DNA from: Parabacteroides sp. TM07-1AC
GTDB lineage: Bacteria; Bacteroidota; Bacteroidia; Bacteroidales; Tannerellaceae
Reading direction: 5' to 3'
Length of the DNA stretch: 64,000 bases
NCBI RefSeq assembly: GCF_003480915.1
Contig: NZ_QUKD01000009.1
Span: forward strand, 228,898 to 292,897
Shown here: positions 8,263 through 15,745 of the stretch, piece after piece
Position numbering within the stretch: position 1 is the first letter of the stretch
How the letters are laid out: each line of letters begins with the position of its first letter
The notes under the pieces: model-generated
The model's input: only the letters and a program-made list of their open reading frames with translations
Told to the model about the DNA's origin: nothing
Database searches by the model: none
Translations under genes and position numbers: made by a program

Positions 8263-10962
8263 TTAGTCACCGACTTGCTTATAGAGTGAAAAATCTATGC
8301 AGTTGCCTTGGACTATTATTTCTTTCTCAGTTCGAACAAGTTCTCCCTTTTGTGTTCTCCCTTCTATAACTACTGAATAAGGACTGTTCCCATCTGCCGT
8401 ATAAAACTCGACAAATGTTTTCCCTCGTCTATTTGTTTGGATATTAGGATTCCAGTAGATGGTAGTACGCAAATCGGAAGTCTCGTTGTTCTTCTGTTGT
8501 AGAGTCTCATATTTGGGAGAATAGAAAGCTATCGGTTTCTGATGACCCAGTAACTGTACTTGTTGTATGTTTTTGGGTATGTAGTCGTATGGTTCCGCTT
8601 CTTTTTTTAATGTAATGGCGATAAAAGCTGATCCGGTCATAGGGAACCATGCTAATCCTTCTGCAGCTTCTTTGTTGTAGTCGATTTGTTCAATATCCCG
8701 TAATTGTAATGTCTCTAATATCATTTTAGTAGTTTGTGTATCATAAATGGGAAATCCATTTAAAATGATCTGAATAGGTTTTGGGTTAGAACTTCCTAAC
8801 TCCCTTGATTGGAATAAACCTTGTGGCAGAATTATTAGCCCAGGTAGTCTGGATGCTAAAAATGAGGGAAGTTCTATCATCGAAGACTGTTTAATATCTT
8901 CCTCTTTGATGGTTATAGCACTAGGGATACTTTCATAAGGTGTTTTATATCCTTTTTTTCTGGCTGTTACCACAACATCTTCCAAGAATATATTACGTAT
9001 GCCGTTTTCGTATGTCATTCTTCTGTTTGTCTTGTCCAAAAATTCAACTGATGCCGGAAGATCGGAATAGGGGTAGTTTGCTGTGTATTGGAAGGAATGA
9101 GAACGGACAGGCCATATTTGATCGGCTTCCGGAAAGGTTTCCGGGTCGAGCGACAACAGTACATTCCTGCCATTCTTTTTCGTTGTTGCCTGTATGTTGT
9201 AGATCGTGCTGTCCGGGAACTCGAAAAGATAGAACTCGAACTTACCGTCTTCTCTGGCATGAATCTCTTCCAAAACCCTTTCTTTGGGGATATGGATTTG
9301 TATTTTGGCATTGGCAATCGCTTTGTTGCCGACCAGCCGTTTAACGGAGCCGGTAATTCGTTGACTGGCTTCGGGGAGGATGACCGGTTGCTTGTAGTCG
9401 GCTGTCAATGCATTTTCTACATTATATTTTCGCCACCCTTGTGTCAGCATCAACAGGTCCAGCCCCTCTTTGCGTACGTTATTGTCTCCTCGGAAATACC
9501 ATCCCGGATCTTCGATATACCCTTTTAAATCGGAAGAGAGCAGGAGAGAGGTGTATATGGTATAGGAGGAATCAGGCAGGATATCGGCATTGTCGGTGAC
9601 GGCGAGAGAGAAGTTACCTTGTACGGGTTTACCTTCTGCATCCTGTAATGTGATATCCAGACGTACTTTTTCCCTTTGGGTATATGTTTCCTTATCAGTC
9701 TGTATATGGGCTGTAACTTGTTTTTCAGATTGAACGAATACTTGGCGTTCACTGATTATTTGACCTTGTGAAGAGAGTAATAACAGATGTATGATGCCGG
9801 GCGAGAATGCCTTTTTGTCGATACTGATTCGATGGGTTTGGCGGAAAGGTTGTACAAACAGCGGAAAACCTCGTTGGTGGATTAGCAAAGTTTGTGTTTC
9901 GTCGGTAGCGATCCCGTTGGAGTAGAGGATATTTATGTGATAGTCGTCGTTGCTTTCTTCTACCTTCAGCGTATTTATGTTTGTTTCGGCGGCAGGCAGT
10001 TCGAAGCGTTTTTCAACACCGGCTTTGGAGATGCACTCTGCATAGTACTTTTTACCTGTTTCCGGAATCCAACTGAAGTGTCCCATACCGGCATGTAGCG
10101 TTTGGAAAGAACAGACTTCTTTTCCGGCTTCGTCTTTAACGGCTCCGGTTATGTCTTCGGATAACCCGTAAGTATTTAGTGCTTTGAATGCCATCGTCGA
10201 TGAAACTCCGGCAGGCAGGTTCCCTCCTTCAGGCATGAAATCGACGTGGTAGTCGTTGGCCGGAAGCGAAACGGGCAGGAATTGCTGGAAGTTGGCTGCT
10301 TCCAGTTTGATGACTTTATGTTTATATTTGTCCGGAGATATTTTGAACCGGCATTGTTTTCCCTCTGTCCAGTATTCAATTTTACCGTTTTCGTCGTAAA
10401 TGGATATGTTTTCCAGTGGAATTTTTTCCTTTGTGAGGGTATTGGTCAGTCCGATCAATCCTTTGATTTGGTTTTGCTGTGGCTTCCCTTCAAAAGTGAC
10501 GGTTGTTGCCAAAGAGTGGCTGAAAGGGGAAACGATATGTATCGGTTTGCGGAAAAAGTATTCCTCTCCGCTGTTCGTCATGTAACGGGTATAAGCCCTT
10601 ATGATATATTCTCCGGCAGGGATATCTTCCTCCAATGGCAGATAACCATAAAACAAGCCGTCTTTATCCTCTCTTATTTTGACTCTTGAGACTACGTTCC
10701 CAAAAGGATTGATAAGTTCGGAATAGATATAGCGGCTGGTGGTTTCCGGTTGGTTGTTAACGGCATTCACCAGATATGCCCTGAACCAAATCGTATCACT
10801 GCCGGCATATACCGATCTGTCTGTATGTACATGAATTTTTTCGTTAGGGAACAGACAGCTTTGCTGCCAAAGTCTATTGCTGATAGTATCTGGAGGTATG
10901 TTCTGAGCAACGGAGGTGAAGGTTGTCAGAGTAGATAATATAAGGTATACGGCTTTTTTCAT
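8263..10962 (-). CDS. MG2-domain surface protein with a C-terminal TonB-plug-like domain
   Basis: The 899-residue protein has a signal peptide (MKKAVYLILSTLTTFTSVAQ). An N-terminal macroglobulin-like region follows, with EKIHVHTDRSVYAGSDTIWFRAYLVN near 40-65 and PAGEYIIRAYTRYM near 120. A second beta-sandwich begins near QTDKETYTQREKVRLDITLQD. The C-terminal third has a plug-like domain: EDVVVTARKKGYK, then IQIILNGFPIY, then IEQIDYNKEAAEG. There is no barrel after it. Such Bacteroidetes proteins are exported and may act at the outer membrane, but their substrate is unknown. It is monocistronic as far as can be seen. Several long antisense frames in this gene are not real genes. Confidence 0.75.
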   Translation of the reverse strand: MKKAVYLILSTLTTFTSVAQNIPPDTISNRLWQQSCLFPNEKIHVHTDRSVYAGSDTIWFRAYLVNAVNNQPETTSRYIYSELINPFGNVVSRVKIREDKDGLFYGYLPLEEDIPAGEYIIRAYTRYMTNSGEEYFFRKPIHIVSPFSHSLATTVTFEGKPQQNQIKGLIGLTNTLTKEKIPLENISIYDENGKIEYWTEGKQCRFKISPDKYKHKVIKLEAANFQQFLPVSLPANDYHVDFMPEGGNLPAGVSSTMAFKALNTYGLSEDITGAVKDEAGKEVCSFQTLHAGMGHFSWIPETGKKYYAECISKAGVEKRFELPAAETNINTLKVEESNDDYHINILYSNGIATDETQTLLIHQRGFPLFVQPFRQTHRISIDKKAFSPGIIHLLLLSSQGQIISERQVFVQSEKQVTAHIQTDKETYTQREKVRLDITLQDAEGKPVQGNFSLAVTDNADILPDSSYTIYTSLLLSSDLKGYIEDPGWYFRGDNNVRKEGLDLLMLTQGWRKYNVENALTADYKQPVILPEASQRITGSVKRLVGNKAIANAKIQIHIPKERVLEEIHAREDGKFEFYLFEFPDSTIYNIQATTKKNGRNVLLSLDPETFPEADQIWPVRSHSFQYTANYPYSDLPASVEFLDKTNRRMTYENGIRNIFLEDVVVTARKKGYKTPYESIPSAITIKEEDIKQSSMIELPSFLASRLPGLIILPQGLFQSRELGSSNPKPIQIILNGFPIYDTQTTKMILETLQLRDIEQIDYNKEAAEGLAWFPMTGSAFIAITLKKEAEPYDYIPKNIQQVQLLGHQKPIAFYSPKYETLQQKNNETSDLRTTIYWNPNIQTNRRGKTFVEFYTADGNSPYSVVIEGRTQKGELVRTEKEIIVQGNCIDFSLYKQVGD

Positions 10963-11005
10963 AACATTCTTTATTTGCTGTAAATATGCAAATAAATATT
11001 TTATT

Positions 11006-11026
11006 TGTCACCAATATATTGTGACA
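11006..11026. repeat. Short inverted repeat after the histidine-kinase gene
   Basis: TGTCAC at 11006-11011 and GTGACA at 11021-11026 face each other across nine AT-rich bases, directly before the stop codon end (11027) of the minus-strand kinase gene. No T-run follows, so it is a weak terminator candidate. It could also be a regulator site for the MG2 gene that starts 44 bases downstream. Confidence 0.3.
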
Positions 11027-13285
11027 TTATAATTTAACCGGAATCTTTAAAGTAAACCGGCTCCCTTTCCCTTCTTCTGACGAGATCAGGATATCGCCTT
11101 CCAAACGTTCGGCAATCGTTTTGCAGATGGAAAGGCCCAAGCCTGTCCCCTGGGCGAATTCGTCTTGTTTATAGAAACGTTCGAATACTTTTTCGATGGC
11201 TTCCCGGGAAATGCCGATACCAGAGTCTTCTACATAAATATAGACATTGTTTTCTTCCCTTTTGTATTCATATCCCAGTTTGATATAGCCTTTCTTGGTA
11301 AATTTGACTGCATTATTAATGAAATTCGTGATTACTTGCGTAAATCTGAAGCGGTCGACATGTACCTCGATATTTGAAGGGGGAGCTTCTTTAATGAATT
11401 GGAGATGTGCAGGGATCAGCAGATGGTGTGTCTGATATATTTCACTGATTAAATCATTTAGCTTGAATGTTTCAAAGCTGAATGTCATACGGCCGGATTC
11501 GATGCGCGACAACTCCAGGATATCATTGATCAGTTTTAAAAGCAGATCACTGTTTTTATTGATCGTCTCTTTAAATATCTCTTTTTCTTCTTCCGTGATA
11601 TCGTTCTCTTCCTGTAACAGATTGGAAAATCCAACGATTGCATTTAAAGGAGTTCGTATTTCGTGACTCATATTTGCCAGAAAAGCAGATTTCATTTTAT
11701 TGGCTTCTTCTGCCTTTTCCTGTAAGATCATCAACTTTTCCTCTTTGTCTTTGAATGATTGTATATTCAGACACAGACCTATAACCGTTTGTTCGGAGTC
11801 GACCATCTCCTCACTGTGATTATAACGAAGTTCCCACCAGCAATACCCTTTCCCATCAAAACTGAACCGGCATTGGATGGTCGTCTCATCCCATTGTCCG
11901 GTGTAAATATCCCGGATATGACTGCGCAAATGTTCCCGGTCATCCGGATGTGTTATGGCTAATAGTTCAGTAAGAGACATATCCCTCGGCGTGACCTGGT
12001 TAGCAGCAAAGAAATCATTTTCAAAAATGAAGAGTCCTTTTTCCAGTTTCCATGCATAGGTATTACCACCTTCCAGCGCGAGTCTCAGAAACCGTCTTTC
12101 CTTAAATAAATTAATCTGTATTTGTTTTTTGCGGTTGAACTCACGCCTGTACATGAGAATTAACTTGATAATAACATAGATGATCAATATCAGAAATAAA
12201 CTCCCCCCAATGATCATCGCTTTATGATAACGTTCATAAAATGGGAGATTATAGATGATGCAGCCTTCCGGCAAATCTTCTTTCTTAATGTTGAAGCGTT
12301 CCATTTCGTTCCAGTCGAAAGCATATACTTTCGGACTTTCCATAATAGAATAGTTGGTGGGAGACGCTCCGGACAAGATGTCGGCGGCCCGCGCAGAAAC
12401 AATATCTGTCTGTATATCCAAAGTCGTGAAGTATCCTCCGGTGATCCCTTTGTCATCATTGAATCCGTTGTTGATCACTGTGAAATTAGGAACATTTGCC
12501 AGGCGCCCTATCGTCAGCACATCAAAATCGAGGATGATTTGCAAACAGGCCGTATACGGTTTGTTCTGGAAAATGGCTAACAGGCTTTGGGCTGAAAGAA
12601 AAGCCGTTTCAGTCGTGTATAAGACAGATTTCCCTGGTTCACCCGGGCAAATTTCCTTAGGATATTCATTCCTTTTTTGATGGTACAAACCAATGCGTAA
12701 ACTTCTTCCTGTGCCTCTGATCTCTTCCTGGATTGTTTTGAATGACTCCCTGCTCATGAAACGGGCATTCTTGAAAAACAGAATATTGGAAGCACCATAT
12801 AATTTTTCTATCAGTTCGATTGTTTTCAAGTAATTAGGCTTATCCCAAAAACCGGTGAAGTTGAGATGTTGTTCCAACAAAGCCCAGTTGGGAAAGTTTA
12901 CGGCGGAAAAGACGACAGGCTTGGTTTTTCCAAGCGGATGACCGCAGGCCATTAAGGTATAAGTTGCCTGATCGTCATTAACCAAAATAATATCTGGATC
13001 CCAACTATTTATGGAATCTAAATAGTGGTACATGCGGGTGTTTTCTTCCTGCTCATTGTAACGTTCGCAATCTAGAAAGAACGTCTTCATATTTACCAGG
13101 ATATCTTTTTTCTTCAATTTTTGGGCAATCAGATCGCTAAACCTGGAGTAGTTTATAAGGTCTTCCGTGTACGACTGGATAATAAGCACCTTATAGGGGG
13201 AGTTGCTACCGGCAGCCTCTATATAACCTTTTATTCCAATAGCGAATAAAAAGAAGAACAGCAATATGTGCCAAAAACGTTTCAA
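11027..13285 (-). CDS. Membrane sensor histidine kinase with periplasmic binding-protein-like sensor
   Basis: The 752-residue protein has an N-terminal signal or membrane segment (about 5-24) and an extracytoplasmic domain of about 320 residues that resembles ABC-type substrate-binding folds (PYKVLIIQSY, IILVNDDQATYTLM, KPVVFSAVNFPNW). A membrane helix near 358-382, a PAS-like domain (about 400-510), a HisKA domain with the H-box SHEIRTPLNAIVGF, and an ATPase domain with NFINNAVKF, VEDSGIGI and GTGLGLSI follow. It should autophosphorylate on the H-box histidine in response to a periplasmic ligand. No receiver domain or response-regulator gene is nearby, so the partner is elsewhere. Confidence 0.9.
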   Translation of the reverse strand: MKRFWHILLFFFLFAIGIKGYIEAAGSNSPYKVLIIQSYTEDLINYSRFSDLIAQKLKKKDILVNMKTFFLDCERYNEQEENTRMYHYLDSINSWDPDIILVNDDQATYTLMACGHPLGKTKPVVFSAVNFPNWALLEQHLNFTGFWDKPNYLKTIELIEKLYGASNILFFKNARFMSRESFKTIQEEIRGTGRSLRIGLYHQKRNEYPKEICPGEPGKSVLYTTETAFLSAQSLLAIFQNKPYTACLQIILDFDVLTIGRLANVPNFTVINNGFNDDKGITGGYFTTLDIQTDIVSARAADILSGASPTNYSIMESPKVYAFDWNEMERFNIKKEDLPEGCIIYNLPFYERYHKAMIIGGSLFLILIIYVIIKLILMYRREFNRKKQIQINLFKERRFLRLALEGGNTYAWKLEKGLFIFENDFFAANQVTPRDMSLTELLAITHPDDREHLRSHIRDIYTGQWDETTIQCRFSFDGKGYCWWELRYNHSEEMVDSEQTVIGLCLNIQSFKDKEEKLMILQEKAEEANKMKSAFLANMSHEIRTPLNAIVGFSNLLQEENDITEEEKEIFKETINKNSDLLLKLINDILELSRIESGRMTFSFETFKLNDLISEIYQTHHLLIPAHLQFIKEAPPSNIEVHVDRFRFTQVITNFINNAVKFTKKGYIKLGYEYKREENNVYIYVEDSGIGISREAIEKVFERFYKQDEFAQGTGLGLSICKTIAERLEGDILISSEEGKGSRFTLKIPVKL

Positions 13286-13333
13286 TGAGTATTCCGTTAT
13301 TAACCCTGCACTGTAAGTTTAATATTATAATAA

Positions 13334-13373
13334 ACAGTGTTATGCATGTAATATAATCAGGGCATAACACTGT
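13334..13373 (-). terminator. Strong hairpin between namZ and the kinase gene
   Basis: A perfect 12-bp stem, ACAGTGTTATGC at 13334-13345 and GCATAACACTGT at 13362-13373, closes a 16-base AT-rich loop. On the minus strand it is followed by TTTATTATAA, a modest U-rich tract. It lies after the namZ stop and inside the predicted leader of the kinase mRNA, so it may terminate namZ transcripts or attenuate the kinase. Confidence 0.55.
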
Positions 13374-13398
13374 CGTCCTATTCTTTGTTACGAGTGAG

Positions 13399-13406
13399 CA
13401 AAGATA
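13399..13406 (-). promoter_or_regulatory. Predicted -7 box for the histidine-kinase gene
   Basis: On the minus strand this reads TATCTTTG, an exact match to the Bacteroidetes TAnnTTTG -7 element. It would give a kinase leader of about 105 bases that contains the 12-bp hairpin at 13334-13373. No TTTG -33 element was seen at the usual spacing. Confidence 0.45.
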
Positions 13407-13431
13407 ATTAAAAACCAAATAAAATCAACGG

Positions 13432-14643
13432 TTATTGGCTCTTTGTCGCTTTTTGCGGATAATCCGGATACAACAGGTACTTTTTTCTCATTTGCCTGTA
13501 CTTGTCCAGTTCCGGTTTCCAGCTGTCACGGATCTCTTCTTCCGATAATCCCCTGACAATCTGATAACGGAGTTCCTTGGTTCCGGCCAACAGGTCGAAC
13601 CATTGCGGACGGGAGAAAAAGAAAGCCTGTTCGTTCCCGGCTTTATTGTAGAAGTCAAGGAAGAAATGCAGCGTTAATCCTCCCTCGAAAGGATATTCCC
13701 GAAGATCGATACCGTAACACTCCTTGTCTTTCTGTAATGGATTCGTGTCAAAACCGGGCAATGATACGGGCGTGAAAGTAAAGTCTCCATATTTTCGGTC
13801 CGGAAATCCGATCACCTGGAACGGGTAATAGGTGCCGCGTCCGATACTGATATTGGTCGCTTCAAAAAAGCATAAAGAAGGATATAGCCGGATCGACTGG
13901 TCGTTCGGCAGGTTGGGAGACGGCTTGACCGGTAACCAGTAAGGATCGCCATGCCGCCAGTTTTCCATCTTGACGATATGAAGCTTGCAGCTGTCCGGAT
14001 TGCTTTTGAGCCAGCCCTCGCTGTTGATCATCCAGGCAAGTTCCCCGACCGTCAAACCATGCAACAATGGAATCGGGTCGACACCGACAAACGATTCAAA
14101 GCCTTTCTGACGCACCGGACCATCTACGAAGTCATTCGGATTCGGACGGTCGAGCACAAGAAATTCAATGCCGTTCTCAGCACACGCCTCCATGACATAA
14201 TGCATTGTACTTATATATGTATAGAAACGTGCGCCTACATCCTGAATATCGAATACAACCACATCCAGCCCGCTTAACTGCTCGGCTGTCGGTTTTTTGT
14301 TTTTACCGTAGATGGAAACAATAGGAATACCGGTTTTAAAGTCACGACTGTCTTTCACTTCTTCACCTGCATCGGCGGTTCCCCGGAAACCATGTTCGGG
14401 GGCAAACACTTTTTTTACCCGGATACCCTGGTCTACCAGTGCGTCCAGCAAATGTTTCTGTTGTTTTTCCAGGATAGAGGTCTGGTTGACGACTAATCCG
14501 ACCTGTTTGTCTTTCAGTAAGCGAGTGATCACATCCATACGTTCGGCCCCTAAAACCAAAGCACCCTGAGTTGTTGCCGCCTGCAGTTCTGCTGTGAGTA
14601 ATATGCCGATAAACCAAAGTGTAAGCCTGAAAACTGTTTTCAT
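13432..14643 (-). CDS. namZ: NamZ-type exo-beta-N-acetylmuramidase (DUF1343)
   Basis: The protein is about 403 residues when started at the ATG at 14643, which gives a clean signal peptide (MKTVFRLTLWFIGILLTAELQA). A longer frame from 14682 adds 13 residues before the signal and is unlikely. Family features include VGLVVNQTSI, KVFAPEHGFRGTADAGEEV, GLDVVVFDIQDVGARFYTYISTM and the LDRPNPN motif. NamZ enzymes cleave terminal MurNAc from peptidoglycan fragments during cell-wall recycling. Export implies action in the periplasm. It appears monocistronic. Family assignment is strong; exact substrate is inferred from characterised relatives. Confidence 0.88.
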   Translation of the reverse strand: MKTVFRLTLWFIGILLTAELQAATTQGALVLGAERMDVITRLLKDKQVGLVVNQTSILEKQQKHLLDALVDQGIRVKKVFAPEHGFRGTADAGEEVKDSRDFKTGIPIVSIYGKNKKPTAEQLSGLDVVVFDIQDVGARFYTYISTMHYVMEACAENGIEFLVLDRPNPNDFVDGPVRQKGFESFVGVDPIPLLHGLTVGELAWMINSEGWLKSNPDSCKLHIVKMENWRHGDPYWLPVKPSPNLPNDQSIRLYPSLCFFEATNISIGRGTYYPFQVIGFPDRKYGDFTFTPVSLPGFDTNPLQKDKECYGIDLREYPFEGGLTLHFFLDFYNKAGNEQAFFFSRPQWFDLLAGTKELRYQIVRGLSEEEIRDSWKPELDKYRQMRKKYLLYPDYPQKATKSQ

Positions 14644-14670
14644 AATCCGTATCCAACTGTTTATTGCCTG

Positions 14671-14678
14671 CAAAAGTA
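14671..14678 (-). promoter_or_regulatory. Predicted -7 box for namZ
   Basis: The minus strand reads TACTTTTG, an exact TAnnTTTG match, 28 bases upstream of the chosen namZ start. This supports the 14643 start, because the alternative upstream ATG at 14682 would precede the promoter. Confidence 0.5.
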
Positions 14679-14797
14679 GCAAATGTTCGCCTTATTGAAG
14701 CTATGAAACGGTTAAATGTGTTTATATTTAACATGTTTGACTTGAACTATCAGGCTTCTTTTTGTGTTGGATTATTACAAACAAAAAGAATAATCAT

Positions 14798-14980
14798 ATG
14801 GCAACAAGACTTCCAAAAATCAAAGAAAAAGCGAAAACCGAAGCTTTAGTGTTAGATCGTAAAGAAGATCGGTATCCGGTACAACAGGTGTCTACCGAAG
14901 GTAAAGTAACAAAGAAAAAGGTGAAAGATGCCGTTAAGGAGATTAATCCGGATTTGAACAGCCTCGGATGCAGAGGTTAG
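14798..14980 (+). CDS. Small conserved basic protein of unknown function
   Basis: The 60-residue frame starts MATRLPKIKEK and has many Lys, Glu and Asp residues and the segment LVLDRKEDRYPVQQV. The ATG at 14798 is preferred over one at 14762, whose extra 12 residues do not look like coding sequence. It has no signal peptide or membrane helix. Its even codon use and position ahead of the HD-domain gene suggest a real gene, and small proteins of this kind recur in Bacteroidales, but I know of no assigned role. Confidence 0.6.
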   Translation: MATRLPKIKEKAKTEALVLDRKEDRYPVQQVSTEGKVTKKKVKDAVKEINPDLNSLGCRG

Positions 14981-15065
14981 CATTTTATCGGCCGGATAAT
15001 GGATAGCCAATATAAAATATCAGTATCTTCGCAGTCGGATCGGTTAAAAATAAAGCGTAGATAAA

Positions 15066-15608
15066 ATGAATCCTATTGATATTATATCTAAATATTATCC
15101 GGCAGGATCGGATGCCTACCATATCCTGGTAACCCATAGCCGGAGCGTGACGGAGAAAGCATTGAGCCTGGCACGTATGCATCCGGAAATGAATCTGGAC
15201 ATTCCTTTCATTGAAGAAGCAGCCATGCTTCACGACATCGGTATCTTTCTTTGCAATGCACCGGAGATCGGTTGCCTGGGTGATGCCGAATATATTTGTC
15301 ACGGCTATCTGGGTGCCGACCTGATGCGTAAAGAAGGTTTTCCCCGGCATGCACTGGTCTGTGAACGTCATACAGGAACCGGGATAACGGCGGAGATGAT
15401 AGAAGAAAGACATCTTCCGCTTCCGTCGCGTGTAATGGTTCCGGTATCGTTGGAAGAGCAGCTCATCTGTTTTGCCGATAAGTTTTACAGTAAGACAAAA
15501 CTGGATAAGGAAAAGCCGGTTGAAAAAGTGAAACAGAGCCTTTCCAGGTATGGAGAGGAGACCGTTATACGTTTTGATAACTGGTGTAAACTCTTTTTAG
15601 GGGAATAA
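15066..15608 (+). CDS. HD-domain phosphohydrolase (HDIG type)
   Basis: The 180-residue soluble protein matches the HD superfamily: an early His near residue 24 (LVTHSRSVTEKAL), the HDIG motif at His56-Asp57 (AAMLHDIGIFLC), and later His residues in ICHGYLGADLM and CERHTGTG. A conserved Asp in the AD-K-F-YSKT segment near 141 completes the metal site. These proteins hydrolyse phosphate esters or nucleotides with metal ions. The specific substrate is not visible. It is 91 bases from the small gene upstream and about 130 bases before lptD. Confidence 0.8.
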   Translation: MNPIDIISKYYPAGSDAYHILVTHSRSVTEKALSLARMHPEMNLDIPFIEEAAMLHDIGIFLCNAPEIGCLGDAEYICHGYLGADLMRKEGFPRHALVCERHTGTGITAEMIEERHLPLPSRVMVPVSLEEQLICFADKFYSKTKLDKEKPVEKVKQSLSRYGEETVIRFDNWCKLFLGE

Positions 15609-15619
15609 AAGCTAAAGGG

Positions 15620-15745
15620 CTCATTAATTTATTATACATTTGCACGCTGTAACGATTCAGTTGACAGTTGACAGATGACGGATGACAGTGGCTTCATCTC
15701 CTATCTGTCAACTGTCAACTGTCAACTGTCAACTTAATTAATGAG
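15620..15745. repeat. Nested inverted repeat with heptamer array in the lptD leader
   Basis: An outer 10-bp pair (CTCATTAATT 15620-15629, AATTAATGAG 15736-15745) encloses an inner perfect 18-bp pair at 15659-15676 and 15703-15720. The inner arms are repeats of the heptamer TTGACAG, and two further heptamers extend the right side to 15734. The lptD start codon (15741) lies within the outer right arm, so the mRNA leader can form a long hairpin next to the start. The element resembles the 7-bp array at 19145-19224. Confidence 0.7.
15635..15642 (+). promoter_or_regulatory. Predicted -7 box for lptD
   Basis: TACATTTG is an exact TAnnTTTG match about 100 bases before the lptD ATG. It lies between the outer arm of the nested inverted repeat and the heptamer hairpin, so the hairpin would be transcribed as part of the leader. 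No clear -33 TTTG is present. Confidence 0.45.

Noticed and set aside
9088..10689. Several plus-strand frames of 100-150 residues within the MG2 gene
   Set aside because: They are out-of-frame shadows; the minus-strand protein has clear domains and signal peptide.
15659..15734. Heptamer array as a CRISPR array
   Set aside because: The unit is 7 bp with no unique spacers and the array is palindromic.
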